Position numbers and translations under genes: made by a program. A stretch of 44,958 bases of DNA, from assembly GCA_019739295.1 (NCBI GenBank), contig JAHHDV010000024.1, positions 1 through 44,958 on the forward strand, written 5' to 3'. This document shows, one piece after another, positions 10,084 to 20,037 of this stretch. The number at the start of each line of letters is the position of its first letter. Positions within the stretch are counted from its first letter, which is position 1. Source of the stretch: Taibaiella sp. Lineage in GTDB: Bacteria > Bacteroidota > Bacteroidia > Chitinophagales > Chitinophagaceae. The notes under the pieces are model-generated. The model saw only the letters and a list, made by a program, of their open reading frames with translations. It searched no databases and had not been told where the DNA came from.

Positions 10084-10551
10084 ATGAAAAAGATAGCGGC
10101 TGTTTTAATGGTATTGTCTCTGATGATTCAGGCCTGTGCTTCTGATGAGCAGCCTGAACAGCAGCAAAACCAAATCGATACGGTTCAGGAAAATGACACT
10201 CCTGTAGGTGCAGGAGAAGAACAGGAAACAGAACTTCCCGAACCTGGCTCCGGCACGATCACCAGTGATACAGAAACCCCGTTAAAGAAACAGAACCAGG
10301 CAGAATACAAAGCTGCCAATGGCAAAACAATCATAGCTGTGTACTATTTCGATTCAAAAAATCAGGGAGTTGTAGTCCTGCAGCAGGAAGGAATAGATGA
10401 CATTACCCTTCACCAGAAGATAGATGATATGCCGTCGAATTCCGCTACCTATACCAATGGAACAATCGTATGGTCCTCCGGTGTGCAAAATGCCACTTAC
10501 GATGATGGCAAACAGGCTATCGAGTATCAATTAATCAAAGCAAAACAATAA
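10084..10551 (+). CDS. Lipoprotein with MliC-like domain
   Basis: A lipoprotein of 155 residues: MKKIAAVLMVLSLMIQAC, with the lipobox Cys at residue 18. Next comes an acidic, Gln/Glu-rich linker of about 45 residues, then a C-terminal domain from EYKAANGKTIIAVYYF through SNSATYTNGTIVWSSG. That order (Y-x-x-x-NG, S-x-x-x-Y, W-x-x-G-x-x-A) resembles the MliC family of membrane-bound lysozyme inhibitors. The Cys pair of classical MliC is absent, so the function is only suggested. yicC starts 48 nt downstream on the same strand. Confidence 0.6.
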   Translation: MKKIAAVLMVLSLMIQACASDEQPEQQQNQIDTVQENDTPVGAGEEQETELPEPGSGTITSDTETPLKKQNQAEYKAANGKTIIAVYYFDSKNQGVVVLQQEGIDDITLHQKIDDMPSNSATYTNGTIVWSSGVQNATYDDGKQAIEYQLIKAKQ

Positions 10552-10598
10552 GCTGAACCTGATCCATTAATATTACTTTCATAGGAAAACTATACTTT

Positions 10599-11477
10599 AT
10601 GATATACTCGATGACCGGATATGGAAGGAATGAATTTCCTCTGGGAGACAAGAACATTATCATTGAAATCAAATCCCTGAACGGGAAGCAGCTGGATATC
10701 AATTGTAAATTATCTCCCCAGGTCAAACCCTATGAATATGAAATCAGAAAACTCATCCAGGAGAAACTGATCAGGGGTTCCGTAGATTGCAATATCATGG
10801 TGCTCCAGTCCGGCAGCAGTAAACCTGTGCAGGTCAATACCCAATTGATCCAAAATTATTACCAATCCATTTCTTCCCTTGCTGAATCTTTGAATATAGA
10901 ACAAAGCAACATCCTTCCTGCTGTCCTTTCCCTGCCAGAGGTAGTATCTACTGATCCTTCAGTATTGGAAGCCGGGGAATGGAAGCAGCTTTCTTCGGCC
11001 TTAGACGGGACATTGGAAACGCTGGTTCAGTTCAGGCAAACAGAAGGTGATGCGCTTGAAAAGGACTTATTGCTCAGGGAACAAAATATCCAAAATGCGC
11101 TCACGATGATAGAAGGCATGGATAAGTCAAGGAACGAAAAAATCAGGGAAAGAATCGTAAAGTCCCTGCAAAGCCTGGGAGAGGAGCTTAAAATAGATGA
11201 AAACCGCTTAGAGCAGGAATTAATATATTATATAGAAAAGATAGACATATCTGAAGAAAAACAAAGATTGGCCCAGCACTGTCACCTGTTTAAAGAAACG
11301 ATCCTGCAAGCAACGAATAGCGGAACGGGCAAAAAGCTCAATTTTATCCTTCAGGAAATGGGCAGGGAGATCAATACATTGGGCTCAAAAGCTTATGATG
11401 CGAATATTCAGAAGATCATTATAGATATGAAGGATGAATTAGAAAAAGCAAAAGAACAATCACTTAATGTTTTGTAA
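10599..11477 (+). CDS. yicC: YicC-family endoribonuclease
   Basis: YicC-like protein; E. coli YicC is an endoribonuclease linked to RNA turnover. The hallmark N-terminus MIYSMTGYGRNEF and the C-terminal signature FILQEMGREINTLGSKAYD are both present. The gene is intact at 292 residues, the usual size, with a helical middle. In many Bacteroidetes yicC precedes gmk; here gldH follows, its start only 8 nt after the yicC stop, so the two are surely co-transcribed. Confidence 0.93.
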   Translation: MIYSMTGYGRNEFPLGDKNIIIEIKSLNGKQLDINCKLSPQVKPYEYEIRKLIQEKLIRGSVDCNIMVLQSGSSKPVQVNTQLIQNYYQSISSLAESLNIEQSNILPAVLSLPEVVSTDPSVLEAGEWKQLSSALDGTLETLVQFRQTEGDALEKDLLLREQNIQNALTMIEGMDKSRNEKIRERIVKSLQSLGEELKIDENRLEQELIYYIEKIDISEEKQRLAQHCHLFKETILQATNSGTGKKLNFILQEMGREINTLGSKAYDANIQKIIIDMKDELEKAKEQSLNVL

Positions 11478-11484
11478 TAAGGAT

Positions 11485-11994
11485 ATGAATAAATGCGCTA
11501 CCAAAATCATTTTGTTCATAGCAGGAATAACAGCCATGCTCCTATCCGGCTGCCTGACCAGTGATACCTACCAGAAGCAAATCAGTATAAAGGAGAACGT
11601 ATGGAAGAGTGATCACATCCCTGAATTTGTCTTCAACATTACGGATACACTTTCCGGTTATGAACCGCAGTTGTTACTGAGGCATAATGACAATTACCCA
11701 TTTTCTAATATCTGGCTCAAAATTTATATCCAGCGTCCCGGAGACACTGTTTACACCGATAGCTTTCAGACAGAAATTGCGCTTTCGGACAATGAAGGTT
11801 ACTGGCTTGGTGCCGAACAGGGCCTGAACTGGACACACCGCATTACCATCAGCAACAGGAGGTTCGAACAGTTCAGACAAGCCGGTACCTACAAAGTCAA
11901 AGTCAGGCAAATCATGCGGGATGATGTCCTCCGCGGCATGATGAATGTTGGCTGGCGGTTAGAGAAAAGAGAAACACTTCCTTCTTCAAAATAA
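11485..11994 (+). CDS. gldH: Gliding motility lipoprotein GldH
   Basis: GldH is a lipoprotein required for gliding in Flavobacterium and found widely in Bacteroidetes, including non-gliders. I start at MNKCATKIILF, whose signal ends in the lipobox LLSGC. The body contains PFSNIWLKIYIQRPGD and EGYWLGAEQGLNWTH, typical of the family, and is 170 residues long. Its neighbours are yicC upstream (8-nt gap) and terC downstream (12-nt gap). The presence of gldH alone does not show that the organism glides. Confidence 0.85.
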   Translation: MNKCATKIILFIAGITAMLLSGCLTSDTYQKQISIKENVWKSDHIPEFVFNITDTLSGYEPQLLLRHNDNYPFSNIWLKIYIQRPGDTVYTDSFQTEIALSDNEGYWLGAEQGLNWTHRITISNRRFEQFRQAGTYKVKVRQIMRDDVLRGMMNVGWRLEKRETLPSSK

Positions 11995-12006
11995 ACCAAC
12001 ACCATT

Positions 12007-12981
12007 ATGGATTTTCATCCGCTCTTATTAGCAGTTTTTGCTATTGTCATTGTCATTATGATGCTATTGGACCTCGGGGTCTTTCATAAGAAGGATCATG
12101 TGGTCAGTACCAAGGAAGCTTCCGTCTGGACCGTTATCTGGGTAAGCTTGTCTATGGGATTCAGCGTTGTGGTCTGGTTCAATATGGGACCCGAATACTT
12201 CTACCAGTACCAGTCCGCCTACTGGATAGAAGAATCGCTCTCTATAGATAATCTTTTTGTATTCGTGCTGATATTCCGGCAGTTCAAGATACCGAAAGCC
12301 CTGCAGCACAAGGTCCTGTTCTACGGGATCGTAGGTGCCATTATATTCAGGGCCATATTCATCTTTGCCGGAGTGGAACTGGTCCAGGCCACTTACCTGG
12401 AGCCTATGCGTATTTTCGGCCAGGAACAGGTCAGGCTGAATATAGTCCTGACCATCTTCGGGATTTTCCTTCTTATCGCAGGTATCAGATCCCTCAAAGG
12501 ACATCAGGAAGAAGAAAACGAAAATTTCAAAGATAGTTTTGGCGCAAAACTGGTGAAGCGGTTTTTTAAAGTTTCTAATTCCTTTGATGGCAATAAATTT
12601 TTCACCGTTCATAACGGGATCAAATATGCGACACCTTTATTTACAGCATTAGTGATCATTGAGATCAGTGACCTGGTATTCGCGGTCGATTCCGTACCTG
12701 CTATATTCAGTGTCAGCAAGGATCCGATCATCCTCTACACTTCTAATATCTTCGCCATAATGGGATTGAGATCCCTGTACTTCGTGCTGGCCAGCTTTAT
12801 CGATAAATTCAGGTATTTACATTACGGTCTTGCAGGTATCCTGATCTTTATAGGAATAAAAATGATTATAGAGCCGTTCTATGAGATACATTCTGTGCAG
12901 TCTCTGATTGTAATCGGAAGTTTTTTAGTACTTTCCATATTATCTTCCATCCTGATCAGGGATAAGCGTTCAAGCAGTTAA
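12007..12981 (+). CDS. TerC-family membrane protein
   Basis: Polytopic inner-membrane protein of the TerC/Alx family; characterised members export manganese and protect metalated secreted proteins. Signature segments are WIEESLSIDNLFVFVLIF and IEISDLVFAVDSVPAIF, whose acidic residues lie inside membrane helices as in the family. About nine hydrophobic helices are evident and the cytoplasmic loop is rich in Glu and Lys. The 324-residue frame is intact. It lies in the same run as gldH and ecsC, with gaps of 12 and 14 nt. Confidence 0.9.
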   Translation: MDFHPLLLAVFAIVIVIMMLLDLGVFHKKDHVVSTKEASVWTVIWVSLSMGFSVVVWFNMGPEYFYQYQSAYWIEESLSIDNLFVFVLIFRQFKIPKALQHKVLFYGIVGAIIFRAIFIFAGVELVQATYLEPMRIFGQEQVRLNIVLTIFGIFLLIAGIRSLKGHQEEENENFKDSFGAKLVKRFFKVSNSFDGNKFFTVHNGIKYATPLFTALVIIEISDLVFAVDSVPAIFSVSKDPIILYTSNIFAIMGLRSLYFVLASFIDKFRYLHYGLAGILIFIGIKMIIEPFYEIHSVQSLIVIGSFLVLSILSSILIRDKRSSS

Positions 12982-12995
12982 ATGTCTGTTTCTTT

Positions 12996-13778
12996 ATGAA
13001 GGATTTTATTCTTTTACCATATGCCGACTTAGATGCCTATCAGCGCTTTGCTTATAGGGAAATGATGGTCTGGTGCAATAAGATGGATAAAAGTCCCGGC
13101 TTATGGAATAGTATCAGCAGCGGCATCCAGAAGAAGATCAACAACATCATTCCGGACAAAGTACACAAAGCGATCACATCAGCAGTCAGAGAGATCATCA
13201 AAGCGTTGATGCTGGGGACAAAGTTCATCTCACCAGCTCCCCGACAGCTGGCGCACCTGAAGCATATAGAAGATGAAGTCGGGAGGAGAATTCAATCTCA
13301 CAAACTGACGGCCTCTGCAGAAGGGGGTCTGACAGGTGCCGGCGGGTTCTGGTGGAGCCTGGCAGATTTCCCCCTGCTTCTGGGGATTAAGATCAAATTG
13401 CTTCAGGATATTGCTTCCTTTTATGGAAGGGACGGCAAGGATCCGAGAGAAAAGGTCTTCCTTCTTCTCGTGCTGCAGATGGCATTTTCTTCAGATGCAG
13501 TCAGGAGAACAACTCTTGAAAAAATTATCCATTTCGAGAAGCAGAAACATAATATTCCACAGGATATTTCTAATATTGACTGGCATACGCTTCAACAGCA
13601 GTATAGAGATTATCTGGACATAGCCAAGCTGTTGCAGATGGTCCCCCTGATAGGGGCAGTGGTAGGAACCATAGCCAATTACAGGCTGGTGAATTTATTA
13701 GGAAGAACAGCTATGCAATGTTACAGAATCAGATATTTTCAGGATTATGGATACCATCACCAGGGAGAAAGCACTTAG
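12996..13778 (+). CDS. EcsC-family protein
   Basis: A 260-residue protein with the EcsC-like pattern: helical, glycine-rich segment GGLTGAGGFWWSLADFPLLLG, then KLLQDIASFYGRD and a C-terminal hydrophobic stretch LLQMVPLIGAVVGTIANYRL. EcsC proteins are named for a B. subtilis transporter operon but their molecular role is unclear. The 3' end overlaps prmC by 32 nt, indicating translational coupling. The gene is intact and starts 14 nt after terC. Confidence 0.82.
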   Translation: MKDFILLPYADLDAYQRFAYREMMVWCNKMDKSPGLWNSISSGIQKKINNIIPDKVHKAITSAVREIIKALMLGTKFISPAPRQLAHLKHIEDEVGRRIQSHKLTASAEGGLTGAGGFWWSLADFPLLLGIKIKLLQDIASFYGRDGKDPREKVFLLLVLQMAFSSDAVRRTTLEKIIHFEKQKHNIPQDISNIDWHTLQQQYRDYLDIAKLLQMVPLIGAVVGTIANYRLVNLLGRTAMQCYRIRYFQDYGYHHQGEST

Positions 13779-14583
13779 CACATTAAAGAAAATACTGGAC
13801 CTTTCTTATACTGAAAGCGAATCACAACTCATCCTGCAGTCAGCCTGGGAGCATATAGCATCATATCCTGTAGGCGAGCACGACCGGGTATACCGGCAAA
13901 TAAAAGAAGACCTGCTCCGCTGTCGTCCTATCCAGTATATCACCGGTAAAAGCTATTTCTCCGACTTCGAGTTATATGTAGCGGAGGGAGTCCTGATCCC
14001 CAGGCCCGAAACGGATGAACTGGCAGACTGGATCATCCGGGATTGCCAGTCCATACATCAGCCCACAGGTATATGGGATATCGGTACCGGCTCCGGCTGC
14101 ATTGCCATAGCATTAAAAAGGAAAATCCGGTCTGCAGTTGTATACGCTTCAGACATCAGCACTGAAGCCCTGACCATTGCCCGGTACAATGCAGCAAAAC
14201 TGGGTACTGAAATCCATTTCTTCCGGGACGATATCCTGAATGATGGACCGAGGTCTTTGCCCGGGATGGATATCATCGTGAGTAACCCGCCTTATATTCT
14301 CCCGGAAGAAATAAATGATATGGAGGCCCACGTCAGCGGACATGAGCCGCACCTGGCCTTATTCGTCCGGGATGATGATCCTTTACAATTCTACAAAGCC
14401 ATCGAAAAAACCGCGAGGAGGCAACTTAAGAACAGCGGGATTTTATATTTGGAACTGCATTCCCTTTATGCAGCACCTGCTCAGCTTTATTTCGAGCAAC
14501 ACCAGTGGAGGACCACACTTCGTCAGGATATGCAGGGAAAGGCCAGAATGCTGAAATGTATCTTCAATAATACAAGTAATTAA
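13747..14583 (+). CDS. prmC: Peptide chain release factor N5-glutamine methyltransferase
   Basis: PrmC methylates the Gln of the GGQ motif in release factors RF1/RF2. The SAM-binding motif WDIGTGSGCIAIALK and the catalytic VSNPPYI are present, together with the N-terminal LIPRPETDELADWI. The gene is intact at 278 residues. Its start lies inside the end of ecsC (32-nt overlap). Downstream is frr, the ribosome recycling factor, with its own -7 box, so this segment groups two translation-termination functions. Confidence 0.95.
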   Translation: MDTITREKALSTLKKILDLSYTESESQLILQSAWEHIASYPVGEHDRVYRQIKEDLLRCRPIQYITGKSYFSDFELYVAEGVLIPRPETDELADWIIRDCQSIHQPTGIWDIGTGSGCIAIALKRKIRSAVVYASDISTEALTIARYNAAKLGTEIHFFRDDILNDGPRSLPGMDIIVSNPPYILPEEINDMEAHVSGHEPHLALFVRDDDPLQFYKAIEKTARRQLKNSGILYLELHSLYAAPAQLYFEQHQWRTTLRQDMQGKARMLKCIFNNTSN

Positions 14584-14596
14584 TTTTAATTTTCTA

Positions 14597-14604
14597 TAAA
14601 TTTG
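14597..14604 (+). promoter_or_regulatory. -7 box of frr
   Basis: TAAATTTG, exact TAnnTTTG match, 49 nt before the frr ATG. It supports the start at 14653 over the in-frame upstream extension. Confidence 0.5.
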
Positions 14605-14652
14605 CATCGCAAATTATCACAATACAATATTTTACTTTTAAAGACAACAATC

Positions 14653-15216
14653 ATGGAAGGTACAGTATCAGAAATATTAAATTCGACAAGCGAAAAAATG
14701 AAAAAGGCTATCCAGCACCTGGATAATGAACTGCAGAAAGTAAGAGCGGGAAAAGCTTCTCCTTCCCTGGTTGATGGTATCACCGTGGATTATTATGGTG
14801 CGGCCACCCCATTGAACCAGGTAGCCAATGTGATGGCTACGGATGTCCGTACCATTTCCATCCAGCCCTGGGAAAAGACCATGATCGGACCCATTGAGAA
14901 AGCGATCCTGATGGCCAATATCGGTATTACGCCCCAGAATGATGGCGAACTGATCCGCCTGTTCCTGCCACCGCTTACCGAAGAGCGCAGGAAAGAGCTG
15001 GTTAAAAAAGTAAACGCAGAAGGTGAAAATGCAAAAGTGATCGTGAGAAATATCAGGAGGGACGGGATCGAAGCCATTAAGAAATTACAAAAGGAAGGCC
15101 TCAGTGAGGATGAAGCCAAAGGCAATGAAAATAAAATCCAGGGGATGACGGATAACAGTATTACTTCAATAGACCATGTCCTTAAAGAAAAAGAAAAAGA
15201 AATAATGACCATTTAA
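14653..15216 (+). CDS. frr: Ribosome recycling factor
   Basis: RRF splits post-termination ribosomes with EF-G. Typical segments are LQKVRAGKASPSLVDGITVDYYG, TPLNQVANV, ISIQPWEK and the C-terminal DEAKGNENKIQGMTD. The start is MEGTVSEILNST (187 residues, family length about 185); an open extension of 17 codons upstream overlaps the promoter and is not coding. A strong terminator follows the stop by about 25 nt. Confidence 0.95.
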   Translation: MEGTVSEILNSTSEKMKKAIQHLDNELQKVRAGKASPSLVDGITVDYYGAATPLNQVANVMATDVRTISIQPWEKTMIGPIEKAILMANIGITPQNDGELIRLFLPPLTEERRKELVKKVNAEGENAKVIVRNIRRDGIEAIKKLQKEGLSEDEAKGNENKIQGMTDNSITSIDHVLKEKEKEIMTI

Positions 15217-15242
15217 CTCCACCAGTCAGGAGATAAAAAATG

Positions 15243-15275
15243 GAGGCCATCTTAAAAAGACGGCCTCATTTTATA
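15243..15275 (+). terminator. Terminator after frr
   Basis: GAGGCC-A-TCTT pairs with AAGA-C-GGCCTC across a short A-rich loop, followed by ATTTTATAT. It lies about 27 nt after the frr stop. Confidence 0.75.
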
Positions 15276-15592
15276 TAGGGGTAGAGAGAGAACTCTTATC
15301 ATACTAATTGAAAATTCAGATAGCATTCAGCCCTGTTTTCAATTCAAAGTATTTCATTAATACAACATATCTATAGACTGTCATTCACAGGTCCGGGTTG
15401 GTAAAATCAAAAAAAAACAACCATTTATTTAAAAAATATCATGGTTAATGTTCCGCCGGCAACAACTGCCTATCCTGCATACTACCACTACCTTTGACTC
15501 TTCCTTGTTGTTGCATTGTATATTTAGTAAGATTATAACTTTTAAACACGCTATCATAACATTGATTTATAGTTCTTTAAAATTAAGTTTAT
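15276..15592. other. Intergenic, upstream region of dps
   Basis: A gap of over 300 nt with no gene. It is AT-rich towards its right end. I see no clear operator (no obvious long inverted repeat) apart from the -7 box listed next. Confidence 0.4.
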
Positions 15593-15600
15593 TAAATTTG
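15593..15600 (+). promoter_or_regulatory. -7 box of dps
   Basis: TAAATTTG, exact match to TAnnTTTG, 29 nt before the dps ATG; no TTG at standard spacing upstream. Confidence 0.5.
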
Positions 15601-15628
15601 TTTCGTTAACCACAAAAACTATATAGCC

Positions 15629-16176
15629 ATGAATTATTTAAATCTGGACAAGAAGAAAATCGAAAAAAACAGTAGAAGAGCTGAACACTTTACTTGCGGA
15701 ATATCACTTATATTATCAGAAATTAAGAAATTTCCATTGGAATATCGTAGGTAAGAGCTTTTTCGATCTGCACATCAAATTCGAAGAGATGTACAATGAT
15801 TCTCTATTAAAGATCGATGAGATCGCTGAACGTATCCTTACCCTCCGGTTCCAGCCGGTAAGTAATTATTCTGATTACATCCGCCTGTCTCATATCCAGG
15901 AATCCGGCTCTAACCTGACTGATACAGAGATGATAAAAACCTTGCTGAATGATCATACCGTACTATTAGATCAATTGAGAAAAGTAGGGGGAACAGCAGA
16001 CGAAGCGGGAGATGAAGGTACAGTCGATATCGTAGGGGGCTATATCAGGGACCTGGAGAAAGTAAGCTGGATGCTGGATGCATATATTACGCCATCCGCA
16101 CAGCACCTGCCACCTGCAGAACCTGAACCGGCTGCAAGGAAAAAAGCAAAAGCGAAAGGTAAGTCTAAAAAAATAA
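15629..16176 (+). CDS. dps: Dps-family DNA-protecting ferritin (two extra bases)
   Basis: Dps proteins form dodecamers that oxidise and store iron with hydrogen peroxide and may coat DNA. The ferroxidase signature is visible as RNFHWNIVGKSFFDLHIKFEEM and, further on, DEIAERI. The real start is MNYLNLDKKKIEK; the frame breaks at an A7 run (15663-15669; six expected). A second A7 run (16167-16173) hides the natural stop: with six As the protein ends GKSKK at 16174-16176, about 182 residues. The tail is Pro/Glu then Lys/Ala rich (RKKAKAKGKSKK), the kind of flexible basic tail that in other Dps proteins binds DNA. Read-through in the raw frame to 16298 is an artefact. Confidence 0.88.
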
Positions 16177-16233
16177 TCCGTGTCCATTATAACAAATGGA
16201 TAGATATGATCGACAACAAGATCTTTAAAAACA

Positions 16234-16262
16234 AAAACCACCGGTGCCCCGGTGGTTTTTAT
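16234..16262. terminator. Bidirectional terminator between dps and TonB receptor
   Basis: AAAACCACCGG, a 3-4 nt loop, then CCGGTGGTTTTT. A-run on one side and T-run on the other suit both converging genes. Confidence 0.85.
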
Positions 16263-16281
16263 TTGGTGAATATGGCTAAAG

Positions 16282-19061
16282 CTAAAATTTATAGCTGATG
16301 TTCACAAAATAGTTAATGCCTAAGCCATAAAAATATTTAGGCGGGAAACGATCCGGATTTCTGGTAGCCATATCAAACCTCAATTGGTTGAAGCCTCCAG
16401 TGATGATATCCTTATTGTTCGTGATGTTATTGATACCTGCATTGATATAAAGCATATGCGACCTGGGTACCTTCCGGAACAGATCGTTGATCATGATTGA
16501 TTTTCCGGTAAAGATATCGATGGTATAGAAAGAAGGAAGGCGCTCCTGGTTCACAATCATCTGGTATGCGGCACTGGTCCTGTCCATCAGATCCACAGCA
16601 TCCCCTGTGAGCCGTGTCGGGTTCACCTGCAGGTAGTTCCTGTCGAAATAGCTGAAGTTGACATTCAACCACCAATACCGGGGTGAGCGATAATTTAAGC
16701 CGATCGTATATGCGGATTGCGGGCCTGAGACCGCATAGTAATTCTCCAGGTATACGATACTGCTGGACGGTGTAGCTATGGTATCATTATCCCGGAAGAT
16801 ACTCACTGTCGGGCGATTGGTATAGAACACCTGGGTCCAAGCAGCTATTGCCGTTGCGCTCAGGGATGGAGACAGTTTCGCTTGCAGGGCTACTTCAGCC
16901 CCTAAATTACGAATAGAAATACCTGTCATCGCATAGTTGACGAAAGTCCTGTAGTCCTCGTGATAGAAACGGAGGATATGGCTCATGTCATCATATTGAG
17001 TGGTGAATGCGGAGATTCGCCCGTTCCAATACGGTGTATGTAATAAATAACCCACTTCCCAGGTCATTGATTTCACGGTAGCCGGGTCAGTTACCGTCAG
17101 GTTTCTCACTCTTGGAGATATAAATGTGTTGTCAAATGAAGGTGCATTGGCAATGTATGCCCCGTTCAGGTACAGGTAGTTCCTTCCATTGATCTTGTAG
17201 GTCAGACCTGCTTTTCCGGAATAAGTCAGGAATTGCTGCATATCGGACTTACCATAGGAATCATCCTGGAAGATGCCATTGAGGTACTGGCCATCTCTCC
17301 GGAATGCTTCCATTCCTATTTTTCCTGTTATAAAGAAATCGAACTTATTGTACATAAAAGAAGCTTGTCCCCACACGTATTGCACGATGGAAAAGAGACC
17401 TGTAATGATACATATACTTATCTCCTTCTTTTACGATACGATCCGGATGGTTCAGATCGTGCTGGTTCAGGATATGATTACCGATATAGGTACGTTCTGC
17501 AAATTGATTTTGATTTACCCAGAAATCACCGCCCTAGCAGGTCCGTCATCTTTCTGTAACTCTCCATCACCTGCAACTGGTATACCAATCCTCCAAAAAT
17601 TTTCAAATGATCTGAAGCAGCTCCTTTATAGCCCGATGCCAGGGAAATGCTCCGGATATCATCTACATCATTACCGATTGCGTACAATGAACGTTTCCCG
17701 GTAATGCCATTGACCGTTACGGTATTGAGCCGGTTGGCCTCATACAGCTGCACCCAATCGATTTGCATTTTATCGGGATTGCCGGTCAGTTCATCCAGCA
17801 CCTGCTCTGCCGTATTTGTATCCGCACCTGAAGGATCATACAAATAGAAAGACGGCAGTTTGCGATAATAATCCGGCCTTGGATCCTGGGCATTGTACCA
17901 ATCCAAAGAAGAGTTTTCGTTGTACCCGGATTGATAGGCCATTGCAATATTCCAGCTTTCCAAAGGATTAGGCCTGTACTCAAAGGAAAGTATACCTGCA
18001 GGCCGGAAGACATTAGAGATACGAGCATTCCTTTTGGTTCCATTAAGGTATCCCCAGTTCGGATTGTAATAATCAGATCCTGCTATATCCATAGCTTCCT
18101 GAATAGCCGGCATGGCCTTACCTCTCCTGGTCGGCGCACCGAAAGTGGTAAAATGCAGGAAGGCTTTACTGCTGATGCGTTTACTGGCTCCCAGGAAGTA
18201 AGCATAACCATCATAGAATGTACCTGGGATGTAACCTTCTTTAGCCCAGCGCCTGGAAGCAGAGACAGTCAGGGCCCAGCCATTGTTCATCAGGCCGGTG
18301 CTATGGGTCACCATTACCCTGTGCCTGTATGTTCTGTTCGAATTAGAATACGTAATTCTCGTCTGTCTGCGTTGATTGATGGCTGTAGCATCTATAGCCG
18401 TACCCCCCAGCAAGCCACCGAACCCCACTTCAATAGGCATTAAACCAAAGCTATTGGTCTGGTTCCTGAATACATCATTCAGTCCACCCCATTGGCCCCA
18501 GAATGCAGCCCCGGATTTCACATCATTCATTGGCAGCCCATTGATATAAACCTCCTGTTCATTGCGGTTGTAACCCCTGAGCTGGAACCTCAGCGATCCG
18601 AAAGTATAGGCTACTGCGCTTAAGAACGGGTCCCTGTAAGCAGACAGGATCGGAGCATAACTGTGAGCACTCACTCTACCCTCTTCCGGATCCGTTATGA
18701 TATCTTCTAGACCAATAGACAACAGTTGTTCAGTGCTGCTTCCTGAACCTTCCGCCAGCTGAATGGTTATGGCATTCAAATCCACGACCTTGCTGTTCAT
18801 TTGAACCTGAATAACTTCTGATGCCCGGATACCGTCTCCTATCTGCAGAGTGTAGGTACCATAAGGTACATTGCTAAATGAGAACACTCCGTTACCGTCA
18901 GAGAATTTCAAAACTTTTAATTCTATAAGCTCCAGTTCCATTTCTGATACCGGTGTACCGGCAGTATCACTGACTAATGTTCCTTTTAGCATTCCTTCCT
19001 GTGCCCAAATCACAACAGCATTGACCAGTACAAAAAGAAAGGATAGTAAAATTTTCTTCAT
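16282..19061 (-). CDS. TonB-dependent outer membrane receptor (two frameshifts)
   Basis: Outer-membrane gated barrel that imports an unknown ligand with TonB energy. The signal MKKILLSFLFVLVNAVVIWA leads into a carboxypeptidase-regulatory-like domain (LKGTLVSDTAGTPVSEMELE), a plug domain with QLRGYNRNEQEVYINGLPMND, and a long beta-barrel ending FVNISYKF with the terminal Phe of outer membrane proteins. Breaks at C3 (17532-17534) and A4 (17391-17394) are repaired by removing one base, giving about 925 residues. It lacks the SusC-specific signature and no SusD follows. I start at 19061 because a TATCTTTG box lies at 19083-19090. The DUF4249 lipoprotein, a frequent TonB-receptor partner, is nearby on the other strand. 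Confidence 0.88.
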
Positions 19062-19082
19062 AATTTCTACAGTCATTACATA

Positions 19083-19090
19083 CAAAGATA
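19083..19090 (-). promoter_or_regulatory. -7 box of the TonB receptor
   Basis: TATCTTTG on the minus strand, exact TAnnTTTG match, 22 nt before the start at 19061; it rules out the earlier Met at 19085. Confidence 0.55.
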
Positions 19091-19180
19091 AAATATTTTA
19101 ACTAATCGTAATTTAACCTGAAGATACAGATCAGGGATAGAGAAATTGAAAAACTCACATTTTCCCGGCAATTCAGAATC

Positions 19181-19214
19181 TTGCATGTACCCTTGGATAT
19201 ATTAAGTAATTTTG
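19181..19214 (+). promoter_or_regulatory. Promoter of rlmB
   Basis: TTG (19181-19183), 23 nt, TAATTTTG (19207-19214): within the TTG-N17-23-TAnnTTTG pattern of Bacteroidetes vegetative promoters. The start codon at 19233 follows 18 nt later. Confidence 0.6.
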
Positions 19215-19232
19215 CGGCCAACATTTTACCTT

Positions 19233-20037
19233 ATGAAGAAACCACACTCCAGGCCCAAAGCGGCCTTTCATACACCCAGATCAGCAGAGAGGAAACCCGG
19301 TATTGCCAGGAACCGGCTGATCATAGGCAGAAAACCAATAATTGAAGCATTGGAGGGAGGCACAGATATTGATAAGATCTTTATCCTGAAATCTGCAACC
19401 GGAGATGATATCCAGACTATCAAACAGAAAGCCAGGGAAAGGAATATAGCGTGGAGTATGGTACCTGTCGAGAAACTGGACAGGATGAGCAAGTCCAATC
19501 ACCAGGGCATCATAGGTGTGGCAGGTCTGATTACTTATTATCCGCTACAGCCGGTCATCGACCAGGTTACAGACAAGGGGGGGATACCATTGTTTATGGT
19601 ACTGGATGGCATTACCGATACCCGGAACCTGGGTGCCATAGCCCGTTCTGCCTATTGTTTTGGTGCTGATGCCATTGTCCTGCCTGTCTCTAATGCTGCT
19701 GCCGTGACGGAAGATGCCATCAAAACTTCAGCGGGAGCATTGGCACATATACCGGTCTGCAGGGAAGCAAGTATAGAACAGATTATGGATATCCTCAGGC
19801 TGAACGGCATCAGGACGATGGCGATGGATATCAATGGGACCGAGGTCGGCGGTATGCTGACTGCTGACCAGCCCGTGGCCGTCATTATGGGCGCAGAAGA
19901 CAGCGGAGTATCTAAATTTGTTTTAAAAAACGCCGATCAACTGGTTCGCATCCCGCAAAGCAATAAATTTGATTCTTTAAAACGTATCTGTAGCAGCCGG
20001 AATTGTATTGTATGAAATATTCAAATCCAGATCATGA
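19233..20037 (+). CDS. rlmB: 23S rRNA 2'-O-methyltransferase RlmB family (one frameshift)
   Basis: SPOUT-class TrmH/RlmB methyltransferase for 23S rRNA (Gm2251 in E. coli). A basic N-terminus is followed by the substrate-binding domain (IIGRKPIIEALEGG) and the knotted catalytic domain: DGITDTRNLGAIARSAYCFG, KTSAGALAHIPV, IMGAEDSGVS and RIPQSNKFDSL. The A4 run at 19979-19982 breaks the frame; with three As the end reads LNVSVAAGIVLYEIFKSRS and the stop is 20035-20037. That stop overlaps the ATG of the DUF4249 gene (ATGA). About 267 residues after correction. Confidence 0.92.

Noticed and set aside
12064..12612. A 182-codon open frame opposite terC
   Set aside because: Antisense shadow of a clear TerC gene, with no signal or domain.
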